From Candidatus Kapaibacterium sp. (GTDB taxonomy: Bacteria > Bacteroidota > Ignavibacteria > Kapaibacteriales > JAEUSM01), in contig JAEUSM010000017.1 in NCBI GenBank assembly GCA_016788785.1, positions 1-64,000 of the forward strand: a stretch of DNA of 64,000 nucleotides. Reading direction: 5' to 3'. Made by a program: the position numbers and the translations under genes. Below, in pieces: positions 7,795-16,737 of this stretch. The notes beneath the pieces are model-generated. The model was not told the DNA's origin. It searched no databases and was given only the letters and a program-made list of their open reading frames with translations. Every line of letters starts with the position of its first letter. Position 1 is the stretch's first letter.

Positions 7795-9978
7795 ATGCAA
7801 TCAACTCGATTCCTCGCAATTGAAAACATCTTAAGTAATCAAGATTCCTCATCGTCTATCAAAGAGACTTATACTGGTACAGAACTGTATAATACGTTAG
7901 TATTTGACGACAGAGCTAAGAAAAAATATCTCATCAAACAAGCATACGAAAGTTTATTACAAGCCGTTGTGAAAGGTGAACCTATCGACAGAAAAAGTGC
8001 AGATTTTATTGCGAATGGAATGAAAAATTGGGCAATTGATAATGGTGCGACATATTTCACTCATTGGTTTCAACCATTAACTGGAAAAACTGCGGAAAAG
8101 CATGATTCATTTTTTGAAGTGTTTCCATTTTCTGAACCAGTAAACGAATTATCTGGCAAAGCATTAATACAACAAGAGCCTGATGCATCAAGTTTTCCAA
8201 CTGGAGGATTACGTTCGACTGATTCGGCTCGTGGTTATTCTGTTTGGGATCCATCTTGTCCTCCATTTATTATGGAAATTGGATTAGGAAAGACGCTTTG
8301 TATTCCAGCAATTTTCATTTCCTATACAGGTGAATCATTAGATTTAAAAACTCCATTATTGAAATCTGCTCATTTTTTAGAACAGGCAAGTAAAGAAGTT
8401 TGCAAGTTTTTTGATGAAACTGTTGAACGAACTTTTATCAATTTGGGGTGGGAACAGGAATATTTTGCGGTTGATGAAGGTCTATTTAATGCACGTCCTG
8501 ACTTAGTATTATGTGGAAGAACTTTATTTGGTAGTCCATCTGCTCGAGGTCAACAATTCGAGGATCATTACTTCGGCTCAATTCCAAGAAGAGTATTTAA
8601 CTTTATGATTGAATTGGAACAAGAGGCTTTGAAATTGGGAATCCCAATCAAAACTAGACATAATGAAGTAGCTCCTTCACAATTTGAATTTGCTCCGCAT
8701 TTTGAATTAGTGAGCATTGCAACTGATCATAATCAGCTATTGATGGATATTATGGATCGTATTGCAAGAAAACATAAATTACGTGTTCTCTTACATGAAA
8801 AACCATATAATGGAATAAATGGTTCAGGTAAACATAATAATTGGTCAATATCCAATGATAAAGGTCAAAATTTGTTAGAACCAGGGAAAGACCCATTAAA
8901 CAATCTTCAGTTTTTAACTTTCTATATCAATATCGTCAAAGCTGTTCATACGTATGCTGACCTATTGAGAGCTTCGATTGCAAATATTGGGAATGAACAT
9001 AGATTAGGAGCAAACGAAGCACCTCCGGCCATTATCTCGTTGTTTTCTGGAGATTACTTGCGTTCTATCATTGATGACTTTTTACACGACAGAACACAAA
9101 GTCAAAAACAATCTAATTCGATTGCTTTAAACGTCGCAAAAATTTCTGAAGTACAAATAGATACTACAGACAGAAATCGTACTTCCCCATTTCCTTTTAC
9201 AGGAAATAAATTTGAATTTAGAGCGGTAGGTTCATCCGTGAATGTTTCAAATCCAATGACTGTTCTCAATACAATTGTTGGTGATCAATTGGTTCATTTC
9301 AAAAAAGAAGTTGATAGATTAATGGAAAATGGAGTAGAAAAAACTTCAGCAATCAAACAAGTTTTGCGTCGATATATCAAAGAAGCAGAACCAATCTTGT
9401 TTGATGGTGACAATTACTCCAAAGAATGGATAGAAGAAGCAGAACGTAGAGGTTTATCTAATATCAAAACAACAGCTGAAGCTCTACAAGTTTACTTACG
9501 CAAAGAAGTTGTAGATTTATTCAGTAGAAATTCTGTATTGTCAGAAGCAGAATTGAAATCTCGATATAATGTATTTTTGGAAGAATATATTAAAAAGCAA
9601 GAATTAGAAGCCGTATTGTGTGTTGAATTAGCTCAAATGCATTATGTACCTGCAGCAATAACTCATCAAAATAACTTAATAACCAATTACAAAGGACTTG
9701 CTGAAATTGGGTTGAAACAACAAGCGGAAATTGTAAAACCGCAAATTGAAAAAATTTCGCAACATATTGAATCAATTTTTGCTCTTTCAAAACAAGTTGA
9801 AACTACATTACAAGAAGCTGATGGTATTCATGATGAATATAAAAAAGCACTCGTGTTAGCAAAGGAAATTAAGCCAAAAATTGAAGATATCAGAGCAAAT
9901 GTAGATTCGTTAGAAACAGTTGTAAGTGATAATTTATGGCCATTCCCGAAATATCGTGAATTGTTGTTTATTCAATAA
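7795..9978 (+). CDS. glnN: glutamine synthetase type III
   Basis: Makes glutamine from glutamate, ammonia and ATP. At 727 residues it has the size of the GlnN class (type III), far larger than the ~470-residue type I. Family hallmarks include RGYSVWDPSCPPFIMEIG near residues 145-165, the active-site segments FINLGWEQEYFAVD and KTRHNEVAPSQFEFAP, the flexible motif NGSGKHNNWSIS, and RTSPFPFTGNKFEFRAVGSS. The C-terminal ~150 residues are helical, as usual for this class. The gene stands alone; no strong promoter motif was found in the 115 bases upstream. Confidence 0.96.
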   Translation: MQSTRFLAIENILSNQDSSSSIKETYTGTELYNTLVFDDRAKKKYLIKQAYESLLQAVVKGEPIDRKSADFIANGMKNWAIDNGATYFTHWFQPLTGKTAEKHDSFFEVFPFSEPVNELSGKALIQQEPDASSFPTGGLRSTDSARGYSVWDPSCPPFIMEIGLGKTLCIPAIFISYTGESLDLKTPLLKSAHFLEQASKEVCKFFDETVERTFINLGWEQEYFAVDEGLFNARPDLVLCGRTLFGSPSARGQQFEDHYFGSIPRRVFNFMIELEQEALKLGIPIKTRHNEVAPSQFEFAPHFELVSIATDHNQLLMDIMDRIARKHKLRVLLHEKPYNGINGSGKHNNWSISNDKGQNLLEPGKDPLNNLQFLTFYINIVKAVHTYADLLRASIANIGNEHRLGANEAPPAIISLFSGDYLRSIIDDFLHDRTQSQKQSNSIALNVAKISEVQIDTTDRNRTSPFPFTGNKFEFRAVGSSVNVSNPMTVLNTIVGDQLVHFKKEVDRLMENGVEKTSAIKQVLRRYIKEAEPILFDGDNYSKEWIEEAERRGLSNIKTTAEALQVYLRKEVVDLFSRNSVLSEAELKSRYNVFLEEYIKKQELEAVLCVELAQMHYVPAAITHQNNLITNYKGLAEIGLKQQAEIVKPQIEKISQHIESIFALSKQVETTLQEADGIHDEYKKALVLAKEIKPKIEDIRANVDSLETVVSDNLWPFPKYRELLFIQ

Positions 9979-9980
9979 AA

Positions 9981-10012
9981 TTTGGTTTATAAGTAAAAAA
10001 CTACTATATTTG
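9981..10012 (+). promoter_or_regulatory. Bacteroidetes-type promoter for rpmG
   Basis: TTTG (9981-9984), 20 bases, then TATATTTG (10005-10012) is an exact match to the Bacteroidetes housekeeping promoter layout (-33 TTTG, -7 TAnnTTTG). Transcription would begin about 35-40 bases before the rpmG start at 10056. The same element with the same 20-base spacer occurs at 37108-37139. Confidence 0.7.
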
Positions 10013-10055
10013 TAGTCCTTTCAGAAAATAACGAAACAGAAATTTAGGATATATC

Positions 10056-10235
10056 ATGGCAAAAAAAGGCGTACGTGTAATTATTACACTTGAATGTACA
10101 GAAGCGAAAAAAGAGGGTAAACCTGCATCTCGTTACTCTACAATGAAAAACAAACAAAATACCACAGAGAGACTTGAAATCAAAAAGTATAACCCGTTTT
10201 TACGTCGTCATACTGTCCATAAAGAAATTAGATAA
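10056..10235 (+). CDS. rpmG: 50S ribosomal protein L33
   Basis: A short 59-residue gene encoding [18 protein letters not shown] and ending [10 protein letters not shown], clear L33 sequence of the large ribosomal subunit. Only one Cys is present, so this is the zinc-free (C-minus) form that lacks the paired CXXC motifs. It has its own promoter (9981-10012) and terminator (10271-10306), so it is monocistronic. The usual neighbour rpmB is absent here. Confidence 0.96.
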   Translation: MAKKGVRVIITLECTEAKKEGKPASRYSTMKNKQNTTERLEIKKYNPFLRRHTVHKEIR

Positions 10236-10270
10236 TTTCTTCTTATCTCTATAGCAACAAATTTTCATTC

Positions 10271-10306
10271 GCACCGTTACTTCTAAATAAGTTAACGGTG
10301 CTTTTT
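10271..10306 (+). terminator. rho-independent terminator after rpmG
   Basis: GCACCGTTA (10271-10279) pairs perfectly with TAACGGTGC (10293-10301) around a 13-base loop, followed directly by TTTTT. It ends just 5 bases before the start of the metal permease gene, which must therefore be read through from rpmG or start from a promoter that overlaps this region. Confidence 0.85.
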
Positions 10307-10311
10307 GTTTT

Positions 10312-11577
10312 ATGATAGATCCGATTCTCTTTCTTCCTCTTTTTGGTTCCATCATCGTCTCCATTGTGAGTGCGATAGTAGGAACATTTGCCTATTTACG
10401 AAAAGAATCACTCTTGGGTGATGCGACTGCTCATTCGATGCTTCCAGGGGTTTGTCTTGCTTATATACTCTTTTCATCAAAACATACTGCCGTTTTACTG
10501 GCTGGTGCATTTGTATTTGCATTTCTTTCACAATGGATATTATCGATTGTTTCTTCATTTACAAAACTTAAAAAAGAAACTGTCTTAGGAGTGGTACTTT
10601 CCGTTTTTTTTGGGTTAGGTATTTTCCTTTTAACTATAATTCAACATAGTGGTGTAGGATCTCAATCAGGGTTGGATAAATTTCTATTTGGCAAAGCAAC
10701 CACCATTTCTTCCGACGATGTGTATGTGTTTTTGGGAATTGCAATAGTTGCCATTATTTCCATTGTAGTATTTTATAAAGAATTATTAGCCACCTCATTT
10801 GACAGCACTTATTCACTTGCTATTTTTGGCAGTACAAAGTTTATTGATGTACTCTATTCAGTTTTAGTTGTATCAGTCATTGTTCTTGGTATTCAAATGG
10901 CTGGAATCATACTAATATCAGCTTTATTAATTACTCCAACTGTCATTGCCCGAAATTGGGCAAATTCAGTAAAACTAATGATGTTGATTGGGGTTATCTC
11001 TTCAGTATTTTGTACAGTTTTAGGAGTTGTCATTTCTGCTTTAGTACCAAAAATACCAACTGGACCAATGATAGTTTTCTGTTTAAGTTGTTTATTTATT
11101 ATCTCTGCAGTAATTTCACCAAAAAGTTCATTTTGGAGAAAAATCAAACAATCTTCTATTCAATGGAAGGTCTTTGATGAAAATGTTTTAAAGTATTTAT
11201 TTAAATTGGAATTGGGAACGACAAAAGCTCATAAAAGAGAAATTGTTGTTGAACTTTCAAAAACATTTAATAAGTCAGTTGTTTCTACCCAAAAAAGCAT
11301 TCAACGACTGATTACAAAAGGGTATATAGAAGGCAATAATCAAACGGTACTTTTAACAAGTGAAGGCGTTAAAAAAGCACAAAGACTTATCAAGCTACAC
11401 CGTTTATGGGAAGTCTATTTGGTTGAATATGTGCATATAGCACCTGACCATGTGCATGAAGATGCTGAATCTTTGGAGCACATTATCACTCCAGAAATTG
11501 AACGCAAATTAGAGGAGTTGTTGCAATTTCCAGAGCATTGTCCTCATCAAAAAAGGATACCGTATTCTATTGGTTAG
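10312..11577 (+). CDS. metal ABC transporter permease fused to an MntR/DtxR-like domain
   Basis: Residues ~1-285 are an ABC-3 family permease (ZnuB/MntB/TroC type) with about eight membrane helices and the family motif RKESLLGDATAHSMLPGVCL. Residues ~300-421 are a cytosolic iron/manganese-dependent repressor-like domain: a winged helix (STQKSIQRLITKGYI) and the dimerisation/metal-binding part (HRLWEVYLVEYV, HEDAESLEHII, FPEHCPH). At the position of the DtxR ligand Cys102 there is Glu386, followed by Glu389 and His390. This is the ligand pattern of manganese-sensing MntR, so Mn(II) is the likeliest signal or cargo, though Zn or Fe cannot be excluded. No ATPase or binding protein gene is adjacent. 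The 3' end overlaps a convergent gene by 11 bases. Confidence 0.92.
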   Translation: MIDPILFLPLFGSIIVSIVSAIVGTFAYLRKESLLGDATAHSMLPGVCLAYILFSSKHTAVLLAGAFVFAFLSQWILSIVSSFTKLKKETVLGVVLSVFFGLGIFLLTIIQHSGVGSQSGLDKFLFGKATTISSDDVYVFLGIAIVAIISIVVFYKELLATSFDSTYSLAIFGSTKFIDVLYSVLVVSVIVLGIQMAGIILISALLITPTVIARNWANSVKLMMLIGVISSVFCTVLGVVISALVPKIPTGPMIVFCLSCLFIISAVISPKSSFWRKIKQSSIQWKVFDENVLKYLFKLELGTTKAHKREIVVELSKTFNKSVVSTQKSIQRLITKGYIEGNNQTVLLTSEGVKKAQRLIKLHRLWEVYLVEYVHIAPDHVHEDAESLEHIITPEIERKLEELLQFPEHCPHQKRIPYSIG

Positions 11578-11872
11578 TTGTAGTAGCAGGTTCTTCTTTT
11601 TCCTCTCCAAAAAAGTAAAATTTGAAAAAGAAAAATTCAACTATCACTAACATTACCAATGAAAGTGTATCTGAGGTAAACCAAGGTAACTCATATTCTT
11701 GGTGTAATAACATTCGAGAAAGTGGTCCCATAATTGCCCAACCGATGGAGAAAGTGAGCCCTAATACTGCAAGAGATAAGAAACCATCAGACAGTTTTTT
11801 TTCTTGCCAACGCTTTGTAAACAAATACAAAGCAAAGAGAATGTGCGAATGGAGTATGAGAATTTCAATCAT
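11567..11872 (-). CDS. small membrane protein of unknown function
   Basis: A 101-residue protein with three hydrophobic helices (near residues 3-20, 31-55 and 69-88) and a charged tail GEEKEEPATTTNQ. No family recognised. It is convergent with the metal permease (11-base overlap at the stops) and diverges from cutA, which starts 41 bases beyond its start codon. Hydrophobic composition and placement support a real gene, but nothing in the sequence gives its job. Confidence 0.6.
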   Translation of the reverse strand: MIEILILHSHILFALYLFTKRWQEKKLSDGFLSLAVLGLTFSIGWAIMGPLSRMLLHQEYELPWFTSDTLSLVMLVIVEFFFFKFYFFGEEKEEPATTTNQ

Positions 11873-11913
11873 AGTTTTTGGTAATTTTTACAAAAATACA
11901 TTATTTTAACCGT

Positions 11914-12246
11914 ATGAAAAAAGATGGACTCATTCTTATACTGACTTCGTTTTCTCAAAAAGAGGATGCAAGATCTTTTTCTAAGCAACTTTTAGAGCTA
12001 AAACTGATTGCTTGTGCGACCATTTTACCACAATGTGAATCGATGTATCATTGGAATGACACAATAGAAATCACTAATGAAGTTCAAGTAATTTTTAAAA
12101 CAATTCCCCAAAATGTTGATGAGATTTTTGCTATTTGTAAAGAAATACATCCGTACGAATTACCAGAATTTATAGTCATCGATTCAACACAATCATCCAA
12201 TGAGTATACACAATGGATTCAAAATCATTGTTCTCATTTACTTTGA
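11914..12246 (+). CDS. cutA: divalent cation tolerance protein CutA
   Basis: A 110-residue CutA1-family protein: small trimeric ferredoxin-like fold, linked historically to copper and divalent-cation tolerance, exact role uncertain. The signature segments are LKLIACATILPQCESMYHW, TNEVQVIFKT and HPYELPEFIVI. The ATG at 11914 is preferred because it puts KKDGLILILTSF at the N-terminus as in relatives; the frame extends 12 codons further upstream. It starts the run cutA - M15 peptidase - hutH with gaps of 8 and 1 bases. Confidence 0.92.
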   Translation: MKKDGLILILTSFSQKEDARSFSKQLLELKLIACATILPQCESMYHWNDTIEITNEVQVIFKTIPQNVDEIFAICKEIHPYELPEFIVIDSTQSSNEYTQWIQNHCSHLL

Positions 12247-12254
12247 TACACTCT

Positions 12255-13052
12255 ATGAAAAAAAGTTGTTTCTATTTAACTCAAACTATATACCTTATTC
12301 TTTTTGTATTCACCAATAGTGCATTTTCTCAACACAAACACCATTGTTTACAAATAGCATATCCAGAAGTCATAAAGAAAGTCACTACAACAGAAGTTCA
12401 TTTTTTAGATGGAACGGTCTTACCATTAATGCATCACACTAAACTAAGCAAAGATTATTCAAATTTCGAAGAGTTTTTAGATAATGCTTCATTGATGAAT
12501 CAATTAGAACAATGTTATCCACTTTCTGAACAATATCTTCCATTACCAAAAAACTACGATCCTGGCAGAGCAAGATATGAACCTTTTTTCAAAAAAATGT
12601 ATGGTTCATCTGCTGCAGAAGTACGAAAGAAACTTGTATCTATTCGATGGATGCCGACTGTAATAAATAAATCATTAATGGTTACAACTGTCAATGGAGT
12701 AGATAAGAAACTCCTTGCTATTTCTAAAGAATTAGAAACATTACCGAAAGAATTTCACAAATATTTACAAAATCCCGGCGGAACGTTTTTGTGGAGAACC
12801 ATCGCAGGTACAAAAAGATTAAGCACTCATAGTTTTGGTTGTACTATCGATATTAATGTAGCCCATTCGGATTATTGGCGTTGGTTTAGTCCCAATAAAA
12901 ATGGCCTATACGAATATAAAAATAGAATTCCCTACGAAATTGTTCGTATTTTTGAAAAACATGGTTTTATTTGGGGTGGTAAATGGTATCATTTTGATAC
13001 GATGCACTTTGAGTATAGACCAGAATTATTCCAAAAAGATTGTCATTGCTAA
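12255..13052 (+). CDS. secreted M15-family peptidase (D-Ala-D-Ala carboxypeptidase-like)
   Basis: A 265-residue exported protein. The first ~25 residues are a signal peptide (MKKSCFYLTQTIYLILFVF, cleaved after AFSQ). The C-terminal half carries the zinc-peptidase motifs of family M15/VanY: STHSFGCTIDIN (zinc His and Asp) and WYHFDTMHFEYRP (catalytic acid and zinc His). Such enzymes trim peptidoglycan stem peptides in the periplasm. I took the ATG at 12255; a start inside cutA would destroy the signal peptide. It lies between cutA and hutH, with no functional link apparent. Confidence 0.85.
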   Translation: MKKSCFYLTQTIYLILFVFTNSAFSQHKHHCLQIAYPEVIKKVTTTEVHFLDGTVLPLMHHTKLSKDYSNFEEFLDNASLMNQLEQCYPLSEQYLPLPKNYDPGRARYEPFFKKMYGSSAAEVRKKLVSIRWMPTVINKSLMVTTVNGVDKKLLAISKELETLPKEFHKYLQNPGGTFLWRTIAGTKRLSTHSFGCTIDINVAHSDYWRWFSPNKNGLYEYKNRIPYEIVRIFEKHGFIWGGKWYHFDTMHFEYRPELFQKDCHC

Positions 13053-13053
13053 T

Positions 13054-14589
13054 ATGAATATACTACTCAATGGTTCAGATTTAACCTTAAATCAAATCCA
13101 TCAATTAATTTCTCATCCAACTGCTACTATTTCTCTATGCAAAGAAGCAATAGTTTCAATGAATAAATCACGAGCCTTAGTTGACCAATGGGTTGCAGAA
13201 AATAAAGTTGTCTATGGTGTTACTACAGGTTTTGGAGAGTTTGCAAATGTGTTTATATCCGAAGATCAACGAGAAGAATTACAAGAAAATCTAATTCTCT
13301 CGCATAGTGCTGGAACTGGAGAATTTTTACCAGAATACATAGTACGAACAATTATACTTTTGCGAATCAATGCCTTAGCAAAGGGTCATTCTGGTATTCG
13401 AGTATCTACTGTTGAAACATTGGTTTCTATGTACAACAATCATATCACTCCTGCAGTGCCAGAACAAGGTTCAGTCGGTAGCAGTGGCGATTTGGTGCAA
13501 TTATCCCATATTGCTTTAGCACTTATCGGAAAAGGAACAGTGGTAAAAAATGGGCAGTATTTCTCTTCCAAAGAAATTTTACAACAACACAATCTTCAAC
13601 CTGTTAGACTTACGTCAAAAGAAGGTCTTGCACTCATAAATGGTACGCAAATGATGGGTGCATTCGGTGCAATTGCAGTTATAGAAGCTCAATATTTAGT
13701 TTCCATTGCAGATATCGCTGGAGCAATGACTGCTGATGCACTCCGTTCAACTGATAGAGCCTTTGATGAACGTATTCATAATTTGCGTGGTTTTGTTGGA
13801 CAAAAAACTTCTGCAAAAAATCTTCGTTCATTACTTCAAGGCAGTAAAATTCGTGAATCTCATCGTGAAGATGACAATCGAGTTCAAGACGCATATTCAA
13901 TTCGGTGTATGCCACAGGTTCATGGTGCTTCACGAGATGCCATCAATTATGTAACTGATGTTCTTTCGAGAGAAATAAATGCTGCTAATGATAATCCACT
14001 TATTTTTCCTGATTCAAATGAGTATTTAGAAGGAGGAAATTTTCATGGTCAACCTCTTGCATTAGCATTAGACTTTTTGGCAATTGCTTGTGCAGAACTT
14101 GCAAATATTTCAGAACGTCGCATTGAACGAATGGTCAATGGAGCATTGAGTAATGGTTTGCCACGATTTTTGGCTAAAAATGGTGGAGTACAGTCAGGTA
14201 TGATGATAGCTCAATATTCTGCAGCGTCAATAGTTTCAGAAAATAAGGTTTTGTGTCATCCTGCAAGTATTGATTCCATCCCAACCAGTGCAAATCAAGA
14301 AGATCATAATTCGATGGGGTCAATCTCTGCTCAAAAATGTTTGAAAGTTGTCGATAATTTGAGAAAAGTACTTGCTATTGAATTGTTATGTGCTGCTCAA
14401 GCTATTGATTTTCTAAGGCCATTACAATCCAGTAAATCCTTAGAAGATGTCCATGCTGAAATAAGATCTATTGTTCCGTTTGCAGAAACTGATAGGGTAG
14501 TATATAATGATATTAAAGCAATTGAACTGTTGTTAAAAACAAAAACCTTACCCTCAATTGCTTCAATTCCTGTCGATTTGCACCTTTAA
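13054..14589 (+). CDS. hutH: histidine ammonia-lyase
   Basis: Converts L-histidine to urocanate and ammonia, the first step of histidine breakdown. The 511-residue protein has the Tyr loop VVYGVTTGFGEFAN, the SHSAGTG segment, and the HAL-specific HPASIDSIPTSANQEDHN with the catalytic-region Glu. This favours HAL over tyrosine or phenylalanine lyases. The MIO cofactor tripeptide, Ala-Ser-Gly in classical enzymes, reads Ser143-Ser144-Gly145 here (GSVGSSGDLVQLSH). The middle Ser is kept, so cyclisation is still plausible. The ATG at 13054 lies one base after the M15 stop. hutU and hutI are not in the window. Confidence 0.92.
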   Translation: MNILLNGSDLTLNQIHQLISHPTATISLCKEAIVSMNKSRALVDQWVAENKVVYGVTTGFGEFANVFISEDQREELQENLILSHSAGTGEFLPEYIVRTIILLRINALAKGHSGIRVSTVETLVSMYNNHITPAVPEQGSVGSSGDLVQLSHIALALIGKGTVVKNGQYFSSKEILQQHNLQPVRLTSKEGLALINGTQMMGAFGAIAVIEAQYLVSIADIAGAMTADALRSTDRAFDERIHNLRGFVGQKTSAKNLRSLLQGSKIRESHREDDNRVQDAYSIRCMPQVHGASRDAINYVTDVLSREINAANDNPLIFPDSNEYLEGGNFHGQPLALALDFLAIACAELANISERRIERMVNGALSNGLPRFLAKNGGVQSGMMIAQYSAASIVSENKVLCHPASIDSIPTSANQEDHNSMGSISAQKCLKVVDNLRKVLAIELLCAAQAIDFLRPLQSSKSLEDVHAEIRSIVPFAETDRVVYNDIKAIELLLKTKTLPSIASIPVDLHL

Positions 14590-14668
14590 TTCATATTGTT
14601 TGGCCTTTTTTTTGTAAGTTACTTATATTGGAATAAATTTCGACCCTTGTTTTGGAAAAAACATCTCT

Positions 14669-16009
14669 ATGGTATACCAATTGACCAAAAAACTTTTGTA
14701 CTTTTTTCTGCTCTTCTGTGTCTCAATTTCTGTGTATTCACAAGAATTTGATGAGCCTACAGCAATAAAATTACAAACAGAAAAAGCTATTGTGGCGATA
14801 GATTTGTTTTCTAAAGAAGGTGAGTTTTTGAAACGTTCTACTGGTTTTTTCATCAATCAAGATGGCTGGTTTGTTACATCGTCTCTATCAGTGACAGAAC
14901 CATCAACTAATAGAACGGGAATTGTTATCGTAACAACTGCAGATAAAACACAATTCACAGTAAATACCATCTATTTCTTGTCAAATTATTACCCACATCT
15001 TGCAGCGACAAATGTTGCTTTAGGTAAAATTCAAATTACAGGTAATGCCTTTTTACCGTTGGCAAAATACGAAGAAGAAGTTCCTCCTTCGATTTTACGA
15101 GTTATCGGTTTTCATACAAACGATAGAACGCCAGATGTATATGTTGAAAATGTAGCTTCTAAGAAAATTCTCACTCAATTTGAGTCAATTTATCAATTTC
15201 CAAAAAAGACTCCTTTGTTTTCAACAGGCTCTCCCATTATTACTCGCAATGGTGAAGTAGTTGAGTTTCTTACTGAAACAGACCTTACCAAAAGAGTTTT
15301 CGCTGCCTCCGAATATGTGACAGCGACTAAAATTTATGCTATTAACTCTCTCATCAAAGATTTACGATTGAATATTACCATACCAGAATCCTGGACAAAC
15401 ATACCCGAGAGATTGCCTGTCGAAAAATCTGTTGTAAGTATTATTCCAGATTTGAATAAAATTGATAGCATCGTGGGAGTGCAAACAGAATTATTACCTG
15501 CACCTGTCTTATCAAACAGAACTTCTATCGAGATATCAGCAATGCCTCAGTATGGATTTAGCAGAGCACTAAATCTATCCTATCTAATGGGGCAAGCATC
15601 AGCTGCATTATTCTACAGATGGGGGGTTGATCCATATTCTCAAACTATTGACACTGACAGAAAACACAGGATTGGAATTGAATACAGTATACGAAAACTA
15701 TGGGATGTTCAACCACCTGTTGGTACAAATTCGCGTCGAGTTGCTCCAGTTTCTGGTTTTACTCATGATTTTTCTGTCATAGCTGAGTTTTGGGAGTTTT
15801 TCAGAATGGGTGGTGGATTTGGTGTGAATACAACTCCAACACTCTTTACACAGTCGTATTATTATTCAGCTCAAGGCTCACTTCAATTTACAAGGTACCC
15901 ATTTCCAATTGCATTAAAAGGTGGATATTTAACAAATGATGTTTTTGATACTCACTGGTTTACAGCAGGTATTTCCATTGGATTAGGATTGAATTTCTTA
16001 CAATTCTAA
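14669..16009 (+). CDS. exported protein with degenerate trypsin-like domain and predicted beta-barrel tail
   Basis: A signal peptide (residues 1-25, ending VYSQ) precedes a ~210-residue domain shaped like an S1/HtrA-type peptidase. STGFFINQDGWFVTSS corresponds to the family's GSGF-INKDGYILTN segment, but the following catalytic His is not present. NVALGKI replaces the Asp-containing DLALLKI, and STGSPI stands where GNSGGP would be. It therefore looks like an inactive protease fold. From ~residue 280 the sequence alternates polar and hydrophobic residues and ends in ITHWFTAGISIGLG-like strands with a terminal Phe, suggesting an outer-membrane barrel or surface domain. No exact family is recognised. 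Confidence 0.65.
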   Translation: MVYQLTKKLLYFFLLFCVSISVYSQEFDEPTAIKLQTEKAIVAIDLFSKEGEFLKRSTGFFINQDGWFVTSSLSVTEPSTNRTGIVIVTTADKTQFTVNTIYFLSNYYPHLAATNVALGKIQITGNAFLPLAKYEEEVPPSILRVIGFHTNDRTPDVYVENVASKKILTQFESIYQFPKKTPLFSTGSPIITRNGEVVEFLTETDLTKRVFAASEYVTATKIYAINSLIKDLRLNITIPESWTNIPERLPVEKSVVSIIPDLNKIDSIVGVQTELLPAPVLSNRTSIEISAMPQYGFSRALNLSYLMGQASAALFYRWGVDPYSQTIDTDRKHRIGIEYSIRKLWDVQPPVGTNSRRVAPVSGFTHDFSVIAEFWEFFRMGGGFGVNTTPTLFTQSYYYSAQGSLQFTRYPFPIALKGGYLTNDVFDTHWFTAGISIGLGLNFLQF

Positions 16010-16071
16010 TACTGACTATTCACTTACGTCAGTACTCATAAATCTAATTCATACCATTTAATACTATCTCA

Positions 16072-16716
16072 ATGAAACTATTAGTTCTCTTCAGTGTGTT
16101 TATTGCAATGATAGCGTGTAATAAATCTCAATCTGAAGTCAAAATTTTTAATAAACCTATGGAAACAAGTTCGAAAGTTGTAGATACCATTACATTAGGT
16201 GCTGGTTGTTTTTGGTGCGTTGAAGCTGTATTTCAACGCCTTGAAGGTGTTCATTCTGTTCAAAGTGGGTATTCAAATGGAAATACGGGCAAACCATCGT
16301 ATAAAGATGTTTGTTCGGGTACTACAGGATATGCTGAAGTATGCCAAATCACGTATGATCCTGAAAAGCTTCGGTTTGAAGAAATCTTGGAGGTTTTTTT
16401 CAAAACTCATGACCCAACAACATTAAACAAACAAGGTGCTGACGTTGGAACGCAATACCGTTCTGGAATCTATTATCACAATGATACTCAACGACAAATT
16501 GCAGAAAGAATACTAAAACAAATTGAACAGGAAAGAATTTACTCAAATCCAATTGTAACGGAAATCAAAGCAGTAGCTAACTATTATCCTGCTGAAGATT
16601 ATCATCAAAATTACTATAACCAAAATTCTAATCAATCGTATTGTTCATTTGTCATCACACCAAAATTAGAGAAATTTGAAAAAATTTTCAAATCCAAACT
16701 TAAACCTTCAAATTAA
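16072..16716 (+). CDS. msrA: peptide-methionine (S)-S-oxide reductase, lipoprotein form
   Basis: Repairs oxidised methionine in proteins. The core has the catalytic motif GCFWCVEAVFQRLEGV (Cys46), SGYSNG, the TGYAEVCQITYDP segment, THDPTTLNKQGADVGTQYRS and YHQNYY. A candidate resolving Cys191 sits near the C-terminus (SYCSFV). The N-terminus is a lipoprotein signal (MKLLVLFSVFIAMIAC, lipobox Cys16), so the enzyme acts outside the cytosol, probably on envelope proteins. The length of 214 is normal for an exported MsrA. Transcription appears to end in the palindromic repeats that follow. Confidence 0.95.
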   Translation: MKLLVLFSVFIAMIACNKSQSEVKIFNKPMETSSKVVDTITLGAGCFWCVEAVFQRLEGVHSVQSGYSNGNTGKPSYKDVCSGTTGYAEVCQITYDPEKLRFEEILEVFFKTHDPTTLNKQGADVGTQYRSGIYYHNDTQRQIAERILKQIEQERIYSNPIVTEIKAVANYYPAEDYHQNYYNQNSNQSYCSFVITPKLEKFEKIFKSKLKPSN

Positions 16717-16737
16717 TTCTTTTTAAAAAATCAAATT

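Noticed and set aside
12901-13053. Extended N-terminus of histidine ammonia-lyase
   Set aside because: The extension overlaps the M15 peptidase coding region in another frame, and HAL homology starts at the Met at 13054, one base after that stop codon.
13054-14589. Tyrosine or phenylalanine ammonia-lyase
   Set aside because: The PTSANQEDH segment with its Glu and the HPASIDSIP context are those of histidine ammonia-lyase, unlike the NNNDNQD of bacterial tyrosine lyases.
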